Shown: positions 19,852 to 30,564 of the stretch, in pieces
How positions within the stretch are numbered: the stretch's first letter is position 1
Layout of the letters: each line of letters starts with the position of its first letter
From: Psychrobacter celer
GTDB lineage: Bacteria > Pseudomonadota > Gammaproteobacteria > Pseudomonadales > Moraxellaceae
Assembly: GCF_016107555.1 (NCBI RefSeq)
Contig: NZ_JABASU010000003.1
Location: 114,218 to 178,217, forward strand
Direction of reading: 5' to 3'
DNA: 64,000 bases
The notes under the pieces: generated by a model
Seen by the model: the letters and a program-made list of their open reading frames with translations, nothing else
Databases searched by the model: none
What the model was told of the DNA's origin: nothing
Made by a program: the position numbers and the translations under genes

Positions 19852-21885
19852 ATGCAGCAGTCACCTTATTCCCCACAGTCTCAGTCCGTATCTGCGTCAG
19901 CCACTACGTCTGCGGTTCAGCTGCCCAGTCTGCAGCAGACTTATACGGCGATCCCACGTGTGCGCCCGCAGACGCCGCTGCTCGATAGTATCGATACGCC
20001 TGTTGATTTAAATGCCTTTAGTAGCGCTCAGCTGATTGCGTTAGCCGATGAGCTGCGCCTTTTTTTGTTGTATTCGGCCGGTCAAAGTGGCGGACACTTT
20101 GGTGCCAACCTAGGCGTGGTCGAGCTGACCATTGTCCTGCATTACTTGCTAGATGCGCCGCACGATCAAATCGTTTGGGATGTGGGGCATCAAGCCTACG
20201 CTCATAAAGTGCTGACGGGTCGCCGCGATCAGCTGGGCAGTATCCGTGCAAAAGATGGGTTGACGGCGTTCCCTGAGCGCGCCGAGTCTGTGTACGATAC
20301 CTTTGGTGTTGGTCATTCATCGACCTCCATCTCAGCGGGTCTCGGCATGAGTCTGGCGCTGCGGTATCAGGGGCTGCCGCAGACGGTCGCTTGTATCATC
20401 GGCGATGGGGCGATGACAGGCGGCATGGCGTTTGAAGCCATGAACGATGCGGTGCAGCAAGATGCCGATTTGTTGGTGATTTTAAATGACAATGACATGT
20501 CGATATCTTGCTCGATTGGCGGGTTTTCGCGGCATTTGGCCATGTTATGGGAGTCGGGGTATCAAGTAGATATCTCTGATGCCGGCCAGCCTATCGTCTG
20601 CCAGCGCCCTGACATGCAGGGGTTTGATCGGCGCAAACGCCACAAAGAGATGCGCGATGTGCCGCAGCTCGAGGACAATTTATTCAAAGCCATTGGCTTT
20701 ACCTACTTTGGCCCCTTTGATGGCCACAATATACCTGAGCTACTGCGCGTCTTGTCATTAGCAAAACAAGTCAAAGGCCCCGTGCTGGTACATGTCTATA
20801 CCACGAAAGGCAAAGGCTTTGCGCCTGCAGAGCTAGACCCAGTTGGCTATCATGCCATTAGTAAGCTATCAGATGAGCAGCCGCATGATACGCCGCCTGC
20901 TGCTAAAAAATCGCAGCCTGCGCTAAAGTACTCGCAAGTATTTGGCCAGTTTTTGTGTGACAAAGCGCATGAAGATGACAATTTGCTCGCCATTACGCCA
21001 GCGATGGAAGAAGGCTCAGGCATGACCGACTTTGCCCGTCAATTCCCAGAGCGGTTTTTTGATGTGGCGATTGCTGAGCAGCATGCCGTCACACTGGCTG
21101 CTGGTATGGCAACGCAAGGCGTCAAACCCATTGTGGCGATATACTCGACGTTTTTGCAGCGCGGCTACGATCAGCTGATTCATGATGTGGCTTTGCAAGA
21201 TCTTGATGTCACGTTTGCCATCGATCGTGCAGGATTGGTGGGCGAGGACGGCGCGACCCATGCGGGGGTGTTTGATTTTGCTTTTTTACGCTGCGTACCC
21301 AACATGCTAATCGCTGCGCCAAAAGATGAAAACGAGTGCTACCATTTATTAAATACTTGCTATGAGTATCAAGGCTGTACGGCTGTTCGTTATCCGCGCG
21401 GCGTCGGTACAAGTGCTGCCATCGAGCGCCCCGCGCAGACCTATGACATCGGCAAGGCGATGATTGAGTCGGTAGTAGGACAAGATGACGCCCCCCTCAA
21501 GCTAGCGCTACTGGCATTTGGCAGTATGGTTGCCGCCGCTGATTCGGCCGCCCAAGATATCGCTCAGCAGTTGCACTGTCAGGTACATGTGGTCAATATG
21601 CGCTGGGTGAAGCCACTAGATACCGTATTGTTAGAAGAGATACTGGCAAACGGCATCACCCATATTGCCACCTTAGAGGAGCACATGCTGATGGGCGGCG
21701 CGGGCAGTGCAGTCAATGAATATTTGCTCAATGAGTCGGCGGCCTTTAAGCATCATCGCCCAGCCATTTGCAATATCGGTATTCCGGATCGTTTTATCGC
21801 GCATGGCGCACCCGCAGAGCAAATGGCCGACTGTGGTCTGGATGTTGCAGGTGTGGTCAGTCAGCTCAAGCAACTGCTAAAATAA
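19852..21885 (+). CDS. dxs: 1-deoxy-D-xylulose-5-phosphate synthase
   Basis: Thiamine diphosphate enzyme that condenses pyruvate and glyceraldehyde 3-phosphate, the entry to the MEP isoprenoid pathway and a source for thiamine and pyridoxal. The ThDP motif [16 protein letters not shown], early block [16 protein letters not shown] and transketolase-type [10 protein letters not shown] are intact. 677 residues against the usual ~620-640, the excess being a Ser/Gln-rich N-terminus. The ATG at 19852 is chosen over one 66 bases upstream, because those codons look non-coding. thiG lies 2.7 kb away on the other strand. Confidence 0.96.
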   Translation: MQQSPYSPQSQSVSASATTSAVQLPSLQQTYTAIPRVRPQTPLLDSIDTPVDLNAFSSAQLIALADELRLFLLYSAGQSGGHFGANLGVVELTIVLHYLLDAPHDQIVWDVGHQAYAHKVLTGRRDQLGSIRAKDGLTAFPERAESVYDTFGVGHSSTSISAGLGMSLALRYQGLPQTVACIIGDGAMTGGMAFEAMNDAVQQDADLLVILNDNDMSISCSIGGFSRHLAMLWESGYQVDISDAGQPIVCQRPDMQGFDRRKRHKEMRDVPQLEDNLFKAIGFTYFGPFDGHNIPELLRVLSLAKQVKGPVLVHVYTTKGKGFAPAELDPVGYHAISKLSDEQPHDTPPAAKKSQPALKYSQVFGQFLCDKAHEDDNLLAITPAMEEGSGMTDFARQFPERFFDVAIAEQHAVTLAAGMATQGVKPIVAIYSTFLQRGYDQLIHDVALQDLDVTFAIDRAGLVGEDGATHAGVFDFAFLRCVPNMLIAAPKDENECYHLLNTCYEYQGCTAVRYPRGVGTSAAIERPAQTYDIGKAMIESVVGQDDAPLKLALLAFGSMVAAADSAAQDIAQQLHCQVHVVNMRWVKPLDTVLLEEILANGITHIATLEEHMLMGGAGSAVNEYLLNESAAFKHHRPAICNIGIPDRFIAHGAPAEQMADCGLDVAGVVSQLKQLLK

Positions 21886-22153
21886 AACCCTATCATTCAT
21901 AAAAAATTGCTAAAATAGCAGAGTAAAAAATAAAGCTTATAGGTTTTTTGCTTAAACCTCGCCTACTTGCCGTAGGTGTGAATTATTTGACAACTTGGGC
22001 GGTGCAACGACTAGCAATCATCTATTTGGTTTGCTTGGCGGCTAGGGTTTTTGTTAGGTTGATAGGAGTTGGTTTTAAGTCGGCTTTATTTTTTGTACAT
22101 TTTACCAGTGTTATCTCTTAAGTATATTCATTCATCAAGCAAATAGGTTATCT

Positions 22154-22981
22154 ATGGAACCCATGGTCGTCATCGCAGCACGTGCTGCTGAAAAAGTCGG
22201 TAAAGAGATTTTATACGCGCATCAAAACCGTCACAAAATCGAGCTAGATATCGAGTCAAAAGGGCTTGATGGACTGGTCACCCGTATTGATCGTTTTAGT
22301 GAAGAGCTGACGATTGAGACACTAAAAGCCAGCTACCCAAACCATTCGTTTTTGGGTGAAGAGTTTGGTATGCAAGAAGGCCGCGGCGAAGATGCCGACT
22401 GGTGCTGGATTATCGATCCACTAGACGGCACCAAAAACTTTGTCCATGGCGTGCCGCAGTTTTGTGTCTCTATTGCCGTGCAGTATAAAGGTGTGACCGA
22501 GCACGGCGTGATTTATGATCCTGTGCGTGACGAGATGTTTTCTGCCAGTCGCGGCAAAGGCGCGCGTCTCAACCAACGCCGTATCAATGTCAGTGAGCGT
22601 AAAGTCATCGACGGTGGGCTATTTACCACCGGTCATCCGCTTGAGCGCAAACGCAATGGCGAAGTCATCTCTTATGCCAAGCAGCACTTTGAAAGCCTAC
22701 AAAAAATCTCTGAGGCGGGCGGACAAGTTCGCCGTTTAGGCTCAGCTGCGCTGGATCTGTGCTATGTGGCGGCAGGTCGTTTTGATGGTTATTTCGAGAT
22801 GTCTATCAAGCCGTGGGATATTGCTGCCGGTGAGCTGATTGTCACCGAAGCACGCGGCGTGGTCGTCGATCATACTGGCGCGCACAACTCGATGACATCA
22901 GGCTCTATCTTTGCCTGTAACGTCAAGCTGCTCAAGCCATTGATGCAAGTGGTGGTACCGACTTGGGGCGATGTGTTTTAA
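22154..22981 (+). CDS. suhB: Inositol-1-monophosphatase SuhB
   Basis: 275-residue magnesium-dependent phosphatase of the inositol monophosphatase family. Metal-binding motifs are LGEEFG, DPLDGTKNFVHG and KPWDIAAGELIV. In enterobacteria SuhB also joins the rRNA antitermination complex. Length matches the family. It stands as a single unit, with a terminator right behind. Confidence 0.95.
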   Translation: MEPMVVIAARAAEKVGKEILYAHQNRHKIELDIESKGLDGLVTRIDRFSEELTIETLKASYPNHSFLGEEFGMQEGRGEDADWCWIIDPLDGTKNFVHGVPQFCVSIAVQYKGVTEHGVIYDPVRDEMFSASRGKGARLNQRRINVSERKVIDGGLFTTGHPLERKRNGEVISYAKQHFESLQKISEAGGQVRRLGSAALDLCYVAAGRFDGYFEMSIKPWDIAAGELIVTEARGVVVDHTGAHNSMTSGSIFACNVKLLKPLMQVVVPTWGDVF

Positions 22982-23004
22982 GCCGCCGTCAACGATCAAA
23001 TCTT

Positions 23005-23037
23005 AAAAGCTGGTACCATTATGGTGCCAGCTTTTTT
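23005..23037 (+). terminator. Rho-independent terminator of suhB
   Basis: Stem AAAGCTGG-ACC / GGT-CCAGCTTT followed by six T. It overlaps the last codons of the convergent acyltransferase gene. Confidence 0.85.
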
Positions 23038-24458
23038 ATGTGCTTAGGGTTTTGGTCATCACGCTTGTCCTTGACCGTGATGCCTTGAAACTCAAGCTCT
23101 TTGCTGGTCGCCTCTAGCAAATCCAGCTCTTCTTCGATCAGTATCAGCATGTCTTGTATATGTGGTAGCGCCTTACTACAGGCAGTGATGCCAAACTCAA
23201 TTCTATCGAGATAGCTGGCGAGCGTGATGTTCATCGCTTGACCATTAAAGACGATAGAGGCAGGGTATAGCGACTGTAGCTTTGCGCCATTCCAGTATAA
23301 GGGTTTGGTTGAGCCGGGTACATTGGAGATGATCAGGTTAAAGGCTTGTTTTTTGGGGAATAAGCCCGTTGCCAGATTGATGCCTTCCCACGCATACGCA
23401 ATCACGCTGTAATTGATCACTTGGGCTTGATTCATACGGCGAAAACGGCGTTTGCCGTTATTCATGCTGCGGTGGATAAGCTCGATGCGGCGTAGTGGGT
23501 CATCAAGGTGCGTGCCGAGGTTTGCTAGGACAAACGATAGCTGATTACCTGAGACGCTATTATCAGTACGTAGCGACATCGGGACAAAAGCGATCAATGG
23601 CTTGCTGGGTAGGGCATCCATGGCGAGCAAATAACGACGAATGGCCCCTGAACAGACGGCAAGTACCACATCGTTTTTGCTGATTTTTAGGCGGGCGGCG
23701 ATATCGTTAAAGCGTTCGATATCATAAGACTGCGCAGCGATACGACGAGAGGCGGAGATACGTTTGTTTAAGATGCTCATCGGTGCATCAAAGGTGCCGA
23801 CATAGCCTTCGTCGCCATGGTTTTTGAGGTTGTCCAGCAGCTCAGTAAACACCGGCTTGATGGTAGAGATTTGCTCTTTGATAATGCGCCGCACGGAGCG
23901 CTCTTTGGGCAGTATGGCGTTGACTTGGTTGCGGTGGCGCGCCATCAGTGACCACACAGGCAGGGTGACCGGCTCGGTGGCGGACTGCGATAGGGATTTT
24001 TGTACCAAACGCATGGCTGCAATACCATCGACCAATGAGTGATGGATTTTAAAATACAGCGCAAATCGCTCAGCACCGCCCTCAGTCTCGGGCTGGATGC
24101 CTTCTATCACGTGGCATTCCCATAGCGGCATGGCGCGATCTAGCAGCCGTCCGTGCTCCCTTGACACATACATCAGCAACTCGCGAATCCGCGCAGGGTT
24201 TGGCAGCGCGACATGATGCAGATGATGCTCCACATCGAAGTTTTTGTCTTTTTTCCAAAAGATCAGATGCTCTAGCACTTGGTTAAAAGGAAAGCTTGGC
24301 GGCACGTCGGATTCTTGCATTTGTTTTACCAGCTGATAGACAAAATCGCTATCCGCCGCTTTTGGTAATTCAAATAAAAACAAGCCGCCAACGTGCATGG
24401 GCTGTTTACGCGACTCAAGAAGTAAAAATAATTGATCGACTGCGGTGAGAAGTCGCAT
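23019..24458 (-). CDS. Wax ester synthase/diacylglycerol acyltransferase (WS/DGAT)
   Basis: 479-residue bifunctional acyltransferase that esterifies fatty alcohols or diacylglycerol with acyl-CoA, making storage wax esters or triacylglycerol. The active-site motif HHSLVDG lies at residues 139-145 (catalytic His140 within HHxxxDG). Other family blocks are the start MRLLTAVDQLFLLLESR, PLWECHVIEG and LIISNVPGS. Length is typical of Acinetobacter and Psychrobacter enzymes. Monocistronic; its 3' end overlaps the suhB terminator. Confidence 0.92.
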   Translation of the reverse strand: MRLLTAVDQLFLLLESRKQPMHVGGLFLFELPKAADSDFVYQLVKQMQESDVPPSFPFNQVLEHLIFWKKDKNFDVEHHLHHVALPNPARIRELLMYVSREHGRLLDRAMPLWECHVIEGIQPETEGGAERFALYFKIHHSLVDGIAAMRLVQKSLSQSATEPVTLPVWSLMARHRNQVNAILPKERSVRRIIKEQISTIKPVFTELLDNLKNHGDEGYVGTFDAPMSILNKRISASRRIAAQSYDIERFNDIAARLKISKNDVVLAVCSGAIRRYLLAMDALPSKPLIAFVPMSLRTDNSVSGNQLSFVLANLGTHLDDPLRRIELIHRSMNNGKRRFRRMNQAQVINYSVIAYAWEGINLATGLFPKKQAFNLIISNVPGSTKPLYWNGAKLQSLYPASIVFNGQAMNITLASYLDRIEFGITACSKALPHIQDMLILIEEELDLLEATSKELEFQGITVKDKRDDQNPKHIKKLAP

Positions 24459-24556
24459 AATAAATCCTTTTATGATGTTGGAAAAAAGACCTGTGATGGT
24501 GGCGTCGTATCTGGCGCCACACGATCAGGTGTCCGCTGAGCTACTAGCAAAAGCGC

Positions 24557-25375
24557 TTACTGAAAAAAGTAGCCTGTCTGCGGCGAGCTGGCGGTTGCCA
24601 TTTTGCGCATCGGCATACGGCCCGCCAAAAACGCCTCACGCCCAGCCCAGATAGCGTGCTTCATGGCTTGTGCCATCAAGACTGGGTTTTGCGCATTGGC
24701 AATGGCAGAGTTCATCAAGACCCCATCGCAGCCAAGCTCCATGGCAATCGCTGCATCCGAGGCGGTGCCGACGCCTGCATCGACCAAGACGGGTACGTTG
24801 GCGTTTTCGATGATTAGGCTGAGGGTGTGGCGATTGAGCAGGCCAAGTCCAGAGCCAATCAAGCTACCGAGCGGCATAATCGCCACGCAGCCCATGCTCT
24901 CAAGCTCTTGGGCGACGATAGGATCATCAGACGTATATACCATCACCTCAAACCCATCGTCTATCAAGACTTTGGCCGCTTTTAACGTCTCCATGACGTT
25001 AGGGTAGAGGGTTTTTTCATCGCCCAACACCTCAAGTTTGACCAGATTGTGCCCGCCGAGCAGCTCGCGAGCAAGCTTACAGGTACGAACCGCCGTTTCG
25101 GCATCAAAACAACCAGCAGTATTTGGCAAAATAGTATATTTGTCTGGAGAGATGACGTCGAGCAAATTGGGCTCATCGTTATTTTGCCCAATATTGGTAC
25201 GGCGAATGGCGACGGTGACAATCTCTGCCTCCGACGCGCCGATGGCCTCACCTGTCTGTGCCATGTCTTTATATTTCCCCGTCCCGACCAATAACCGAGA
25301 AGAAAAGGTACGACTACCGACGTTAAAGGTGTCTGATAGTAGCGGCGTGGGAGTGGGGTGGGCGTTTTCTGACAT
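24557..25375 (-). CDS. thiG: Thiazole synthase ThiG
   Basis: 272-residue TIM-barrel enzyme forming the thiazole phosphate of thiamine from DXP, ThiS-thiocarboxylate and dehydroglycine. Conserved blocks are [12 protein letters not shown], the Schiff-base Lys region [17 protein letters not shown] and the phosphate-binding end [20 protein letters not shown]. No thiS was found immediately upstream, and no TPP riboswitch was recognised, although thiS-thiG pairing is common. It lies 98 bp upstream of the acyltransferase, same strand. Confidence 0.96.
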   Translation of the reverse strand: MSENAHPTPTPLLSDTFNVGSRTFSSRLLVGTGKYKDMAQTGEAIGASEAEIVTVAIRRTNIGQNNDEPNLLDVISPDKYTILPNTAGCFDAETAVRTCKLARELLGGHNLVKLEVLGDEKTLYPNVMETLKAAKVLIDDGFEVMVYTSDDPIVAQELESMGCVAIMPLGSLIGSGLGLLNRHTLSLIIENANVPVLVDAGVGTASDAAIAMELGCDGVLMNSAIANAQNPVLMAQAMKHAIWAGREAFLAGRMPMRKMATASSPQTGYFFQ

Positions 25376-25808
25376 AACTCAAATCCTAATAACGGGCGGC
25401 AAGATGGCCTAATAAATAGACATCAAATATGAAAGGGTGTGTCTTAGTGCAAACGTGCACCGCTTATCAGACAAGTCTCAAACTGATAATAGCGCACTAT
25501 CGACAAAATAAAAATCCTCTGTGGACTTGGCGCGTTAGATGGCGCAATTGGCACCAAGCGATAGGGACGCGAGTCTTGCAGATAAACTAATACGCATCTG
25601 ACACAAAATGCTATTATACCAAACTCATGCAGGTTTACAGGCAGTCTTTTTGGACTAAGGCGGTGCGGTGCTGAGCCGCGCTATCGCGCTATGCTATCTA
25701 TATAGTCAAGAGCGCTATGCCATTTTAGAGAGGTTAGATTTACCCATACCTCTGCTGTCATCATCTGCTGCTCATACCGCAGTTATTCTTAGTTATCAGG
25801 TCGTTTTT
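25376..25808. other. Divergent intergenic region, thiG / gspE
   Basis: About 430 bp. If gspE used an upstream start at 25668, part of this would be coding, but those codons read as non-coding. A TATTAT box near 25613 is the only promoter-like element noticed. No riboswitch or small gene recognised. Confidence 0.45.
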
Positions 25809-27356
25809 ATGATGCAATTGCCTTATAGTTTTGCCAAACGCCATCAGGTTTTGGTCATCCTTGCGATAGACCCTGAGCTGCCGGCGACGCTGGTACTAAC
25901 CAAGGCCACACCGCTATCGGCGATTAATGAAGCGGTGCGGTTTTTGCAGCAGCAGGGCGTGCGCGGCGTGCCAACCTATGACAGTGTCAGCGCCGATGAG
26001 TTTGAAAAACGCCTAAACGCCGCTTATGCAGGCAATACGGGCGAGTCACAGCACATTGCTGCAGGACTTGAAGACCATCCGGATCTCGATAGCTTGGCAG
26101 ATAGCGTGCCTGAGACAGAAGACTTGATGGATCAGCAAGACGACGCCCCCATCATCCGCCTGATCAATGCGCTACTGTCCGAGGCCATCCGTCTCAATGC
26201 GTCTGATATTCATATCGAAACCTTTGAAAAACGCTTGGTCGTGCGTTTTCGCGTCGATGGCGAGCTAAAAGAAATCATTAGCCCAAAACGTCAGTTAGCG
26301 CCGCTATTGGTCTCGCGTATCAAGGTGATGGCCAAACTCGATATCGCCGAAAAACGCGTGCCACAGGATGGCCGTATCAGCTTGCGTCTAGCAGGGCGTG
26401 AGGTCGATGTGCGGGTGTCGACGCTGCCCTCTAGTTTTGGCGAGCGGGTGGTGATGCGACTGCTCGATAAGCAAGCAGGCCGCTTAAACATGACCTATCT
26501 GGGTTTGTCTGACAGCGACTATAGTGAGCTTAAGCGCCTTATCCATCGCCCGCACGGTATCATCTTGGTGACTGGGCCGACGGGGTCTGGTAAGACCACT
26601 ACTTTATACTCGGCATTGACTGACCTAAATGATCAGACTCGCAATATCTTGACCGCTGAGGACCCGATAGAATTTCAGCTCGATGGCATCGGCCAGACGC
26701 AGGTGAATAATAAAGTCGATATGACCTTTGCCAAGAGTCTGCGCGCGATGTTACGACAAGATCCAGATGTGGTAATGGTCGGTGAGATTCGCGATTTAGA
26801 AACCGCAGAAATTGCTGTACAGGCATCGCTTACCGGACATTTGGTATTATCGACGCTACATACCAACACCGCTATAGGGGCCGTCACCCGCTTACAAGAC
26901 ATGGGGGTTGAGCCTTTCTTATTGTCATCATCACTGATAGGGGTCGTCGCCCAGCGTTTGGTGCGCACCTTGTGCCCGCACTGTCATGGCTGGCAAGCTG
27001 CAGATAGTGAGCAGGCCAAGCTCTTCACCGAGATTGATCTGACATCGGGGCCATCAGGTGCACAAGCGACAGACACCTTTATCAAACTGCCCAAACCTGT
27101 CGGCTGCGACAAATGTAACCAGACAGGCTTTAAAGGTCGTACTGCCATATATGAGGTGGTGCCCATCGATGATACGCTGCGCCGTATGATTCATAGCAAC
27201 ACCGCTGAGTATGAGCTAGAAGCCTACGCTCGCCAAAAAACATCGTCGATTCGCGCTGACGGACTGCACAAAGTGATAGCAGGTCGGACGACGTTAGAGG
27301 AGGTGCTGCGCGTGACCAAAGAAAGCGCGCTAAATGATGAACCGCTTTTAAATTGA
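25809..27356 (+). CDS. gspE: Type II secretion ATPase GspE
   Basis: 515-residue hexameric ATPase that powers the type II secretion pseudopilus from the cytoplasmic face. It has an N-terminal domain, Walker [13 protein letters not shown] near residue 256, Asp box [11 protein letters not shown], Walker [17 protein letters not shown] and a zinc-binding CPHC...CDKC tetracysteine. Length and the short N-domain fit GspE rather than PilB. An upstream in-frame start (25668) would add 47 residues unlike the family. gspF and gspG lie 8-11 kb away; no other gsp gene is adjacent. Confidence 0.93.
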   Translation: MMQLPYSFAKRHQVLVILAIDPELPATLVLTKATPLSAINEAVRFLQQQGVRGVPTYDSVSADEFEKRLNAAYAGNTGESQHIAAGLEDHPDLDSLADSVPETEDLMDQQDDAPIIRLINALLSEAIRLNASDIHIETFEKRLVVRFRVDGELKEIISPKRQLAPLLVSRIKVMAKLDIAEKRVPQDGRISLRLAGREVDVRVSTLPSSFGERVVMRLLDKQAGRLNMTYLGLSDSDYSELKRLIHRPHGIILVTGPTGSGKTTTLYSALTDLNDQTRNILTAEDPIEFQLDGIGQTQVNNKVDMTFAKSLRAMLRQDPDVVMVGEIRDLETAEIAVQASLTGHLVLSTLHTNTAIGAVTRLQDMGVEPFLLSSSLIGVVAQRLVRTLCPHCHGWQAADSEQAKLFTEIDLTSGPSGAQATDTFIKLPKPVGCDKCNQTGFKGRTAIYEVVPIDDTLRRMIHSNTAEYELEAYARQKTSSIRADGLHKVIAGRTTLEEVLRVTKESALNDEPLLN

Positions 27357-27391
27357 TAGGGGTTTATGAGGATGCCTAGCATATAAACGGC

Positions 27392-27424
27392 AAAAAAATA
27401 ACTGACTATCAAAGCCAGTTATTT
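27392..27424 (-). terminator. Terminator of the ridA-like gene
   Basis: Stem AAATAACTG/CAGTTATTT; on the minus strand it is followed by a run of seven T. It may also slow rightward gspE transcripts. Confidence 0.65.
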
Positions 27425-27498
27425 GGTCGTGCTCTATTGGTAATGACTGGTATGCAGTGGCACATTGATAGTGAATACCGCAATAGTGAACACCGCGA

Positions 27499-27996
27499 TT
27501 ATTTGACAGCGATACACTCAACCTCGACGCTTGCGCCCGCCGCCAGTTCTGAGACGCCAAACGCTGAGCGCACCGGATAAGGCTTGGCCATCGTGGCTTT
27601 GTAGACGTCATTAAAGTCAGCAAAGTCATCCATGTCGGTCAGCATCGCCATGCATTTGACCACATCTGACTTTTGGTAGCCATACTTTAGGAGCGTGGCG
27701 TGAATGTTGTCTAGCGCTTGCTTGGTTTCGGCTTTGACGCCGCCTTTGACCAGCTTGCCGTCTTTAAAGCCGATCTGGCCTGACATATATAGTGTATCGC
27801 CGACCCGCACCGCTTCAGAAAAAGGATAGTTGCCACCTTCTCCCAAAAATACAGGGCTGGATTTGCTAAGTGTGGCATGTTGGCTGGTATTTGCTGGAGC
27901 GGCCGTGGCTGTCATGCTAAGCCCCAACGCGCAGGCGCTGGCCAGTAGTACCTTAGATAAAGGGGCTGTCAATGTATGGATAAGTTTGGACATCAT
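27499..27996 (-). CDS. Exported RidA-family (YjgF/UK114) protein
   Basis: 165 residues: a signal peptide (hydrophobic ALGLSMTATA-type core, likely cleavage at TAA-AP) followed by a complete RidA domain. The signature PYPVRSAFGVSELAAGASVE, with the conserved catalytic Arg, is present near the end. RidA deaminates reactive 2-aminoacrylate in the cytosol; an exported form would meet other substrates. ATGATG start with GGAGAC upstream. Single gene with its own terminator. The domain call is firm; the periplasmic role is inference. Confidence 0.88.
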   Translation of the reverse strand: MMSKLIHTLTAPLSKVLLASACALGLSMTATAAPANTSQHATLSKSSPVFLGEGGNYPFSEAVRVGDTLYMSGQIGFKDGKLVKGGVKAETKQALDNIHATLLKYGYQKSDVVKCMAMLTDMDDFADFNDVYKATMAKPYPVRSAFGVSELAAGASVEVECIAVK

Positions 27997-28035
27997 TGTC
28001 TCCTTGTTGTTGGTTTTTTGATTTGATCACACAAT

Positions 28036-28818
28036 CTATGTGCTTGTGGCCATATCTGTAGTGGCGGCAGACAAGTCTTGCGCAGAGGGTGTGTCGTTTA
28101 GTTGTGAAGCGGGTTGAGCGTCATTGGTCTGGTCGTCAAGCGTACCTGCCAATGCTGCGTCATCACCTGCTGCTGTTTGCGCATTCGCTTTGCCTTGACG
28201 TCTGGCTTCTAGCTCTGACTTGGGTATCCAAGCCCATTTCATCTCGACTACGATAGGGTCGCGCTCGCTATCAGACTCGCGATCATGAATGACGCAAGGG
28301 ATGACCATCTCGCCTTTTGGGGTATTGAGTATGGTTAAGCGCTGCTCATCAGACAAGGTGGCGATAGCAGCGATCTGACCTTTTTTGATGGGGCGATAAA
28401 AATCTACCGAGTAAGATTTAATCAGCAGGACACGGTCAGAGGGCAGGTTCAGACCCAAAATAAACCCCGTGGCTGTTTCGGCCAGTAGGGTGATGGCAAC
28501 GGCGTGGATAGAGCCGATATGGTTTTGCACGGCTTTGGTGTTGTTTAAGCTGACCGCCACTTGGTTTGGCTCAACCGTCTCATAGTAGACGCCCGTGGTG
28601 CCGACATAGGGCACCACTTTACCAAAAGCCTTGGATAAAATACTAGAGCGGGCGCTGGCCGGTAAGTATTTGGTCACTGACAATAGCTTGGTAAATTGGT
28701 TACTGACGGGCTTGAGCGTGCTGTTTGGTGGTTCGACTGGCGATCTTGTGCTGTCAGCTACTTTGGCTGGCAATTTATTGGTCAGCTTGGTAGGGAGTTT
28801 TTTTAATAATCCTGACAT
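28036..28818 (-). CDS. DUF4442 hotdog-fold protein
   Basis: 260 residues. The central part (about 65-190) matches the DUF4442 thioesterase-like hotdog family: NHIGSIHAVAITLLAETATG, then VDFYRPIKKGQIAAIATL. In related hotdog proteins an Asn/His/Glu in the first motif binds acyl thioesters. The N-terminal 50 residues are basic and the last 60 are low-complexity Asp/Ala/Thr. Enzyme substrate unknown; possibly acyl-CoA. It is divergent from mcrB. Confidence 0.8.
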   Translation of the reverse strand: MSGLLKKLPTKLTNKLPAKVADSTRSPVEPPNSTLKPVSNQFTKLLSVTKYLPASARSSILSKAFGKVVPYVGTTGVYYETVEPNQVAVSLNNTKAVQNHIGSIHAVAITLLAETATGFILGLNLPSDRVLLIKSYSVDFYRPIKKGQIAAIATLSDEQRLTILNTPKGEMVIPCVIHDRESDSERDPIVVEMKWAWIPKSELEARRQGKANAQTAAGDDAALAGTLDDQTNDAQPASQLNDTPSAQDLSAATTDMATST

Positions 28819-29091
28819 ACAAAATTCCTTTATATAGATAGGTTAAAGGTGACATTGCGTATGATGAAACCTCATCAATAACGACGAAGCGCCTATTGGC
28901 TGCCAAGTCGTCACCGCTACTATGGTACATTAACCGCGTTCTGCCTACTATTATTAGCATGAACTGCTGCGCTTACAAAATGATAGTAAGGTAACGAGCA
29001 GACCGCCCTAACGTCGCCATTTTCCTTGTTATAATCAGCCCGCCTATTGCTTGTTTCATGTTTATACACTTTTGCTCTGCTGGATAATGTT

Positions 29092-30564
29092 ATGTCTGAT
29101 GTCTTGCTCACTCAACCAAACCGCTCTCATCAACCGGTCAATATCATCTACACGGGCGTCGCTGGTACCGGTAAGACTTATCGATTGCTACAAATCGCCC
29201 AGCAATACACCGACGATCTGCCCACCGCAGATGATGAGGCGCTATTGGCCCAGCTGTTACAGAAATTGAGCTGGCGCGAGGTGCTGTGCTTGATATTTTT
29301 GCAGATGCGCAAGTCGCAGCAGGACTTACTAAAAGTACCAGAGATTGTCGCCCATCCTTTTTTTGTGGCAAAGGCGGCCAAAAATGCCCGCGACAAAAAC
29401 TTAAGCAGCACCGCTTGGTTGGCGCTGCGTCGCCACAGTCCTGCTGACTCGCGGACGGTCAGCTGTGATAACCGCGCTAGTCAAGCGTATTTTGATAAGG
29501 ATGAGAGCGGTGCGTGGTATTTGCTGCCTGATAGCATCGACTTGCTAGAGGGTTTATCACAGCAGCTAGCCGAATTTGAGCAAGCGCAGCACGACAATAG
29601 TGCGCGCCAGCAAGCCTTTAGCCAGCAGCGCTTTAGTATGGTGAGCTTTCACCAAGCCTACGGCTATGAAGAGTTTGTCGAAGGGATTCGCCCCGTTATG
29701 ACATCTGCCAATACCGCCACCAATGCCGCAGGTCTACAGATGCAGTATGGCATTCAAGATGGCGCGTTTTTGTTGTTGTGTCAGCGCGCCGCTCGCGACC
29801 CCAAACAGCGCTATGCTATGCTGATCGATGAGATCAACCGTGCCAACGTATCACGGGTCTTTGGTGAGCTGCTAAGCTTAATTGAGCCAGATAAACGCAC
29901 TGGCATGGCCAATGCGATGACGGTAAAGCTGGCGTATTCTGGCCGTACTTTTAGTATTCCGGCCAATGTCGATATTTATGCCACCATGAACACGCAAGAT
30001 CATTCTTTAGCCCCGCTAGATATGGCGCTGCGCCGGCGTTTCCGATTTGTCGATTGTCCGCCACAGCCTGAGCTGCTACCAAGTATCGAGACAGGCCACA
30101 GTGCAGACAGTGCTGAGTCTGCTGCCACGATAGCGCTCGATAAACTACTCAGCGGCCTCAATCAGCGCATCACGCAAACGCTTGGCAGCGAAGCGCAGTT
30201 GGGCCATGCGTTTTTATGGGCGATAGAGAGTCTGGAGCACTTACAACGCGCACTGGCCGAGCAAATCATTCCACAATTAGCGCAAGCTGCAGGTGGGCAA
30301 GTGGCGGTGCTACAATATATCTTTCAAGATAACGAGCAGCCGCTAGCGATGCAGTTTATACAAGACAGCCAAGCGCTGCTGGCAGGTAGCCGGCCTACAC
30401 AGACGGCGACTCAAAATGATAGCGCCGCTGGCTATTTGGGCCATGATTCGTTTTTTGGTCAGCCGCACTCGGCTCTAGGGGCAGGGGGCTATAAGATAAA
30501 TGCAGATCTTATAGCAGGCGCAGGCGCGTTTGCGCAGGCGGCTATCTATCAGCGGTTATACTGA
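29092..30564 (+). CDS. mcrB: McrB-type GTPase/AAA+ motor, N-terminally truncated form
   Basis: 490-residue AAA+ motor of the McrBC modification-dependent restriction family. Walker A GVAGTGKT starts at residue 22, followed by the McrB motifs SFHQAYGYEEFVEGIRP, Walker B YAMLIDEINRANVSRVFGEL and MNTQDHSLAPLDMALRRRF (the family MNTxDxS signature). Full-length McrB proteins carry a DNA-recognition domain of 150 or more residues before Walker A; none is present here, as in the short McrB isoform of E. coli. The ATG at 29092 suits the family; an extra 15 codons upstream would not add a domain. Its stop overlaps the mcrC start. Confidence 0.9.
   Translation: MSDVLLTQPNRSHQPVNIIYTGVAGTGKTYRLLQIAQQYTDDLPTADDEALLAQLLQKLSWREVLCLIFLQMRKSQQDLLKVPEIVAHPFFVAKAAKNARDKNLSSTAWLALRRHSPADSRTVSCDNRASQAYFDKDESGAWYLLPDSIDLLEGLSQQLAEFEQAQHDNSARQQAFSQQRFSMVSFHQAYGYEEFVEGIRPVMTSANTATNAAGLQMQYGIQDGAFLLLCQRAARDPKQRYAMLIDEINRANVSRVFGELLSLIEPDKRTGMANAMTVKLAYSGRTFSIPANVDIYATMNTQDHSLAPLDMALRRRFRFVDCPPQPELLPSIETGHSADSAESAATIALDKLLSGLNQRITQTLGSEAQLGHAFLWAIESLEHLQRALAEQIIPQLAQAAGGQVAVLQYIFQDNEQPLAMQFIQDSQALLAGSRPTQTATQNDSAAGYLGHDSFFGQPHSALGAGGYKINADLIAGAGAFAQAAIYQRLY

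Noticed and set aside
25376..25667. TPP riboswitch or thiS upstream of thiG
   Set aside because: No CTGAGA-type core and no small Gly-Gly-ending frame found in the region on the minus strand.
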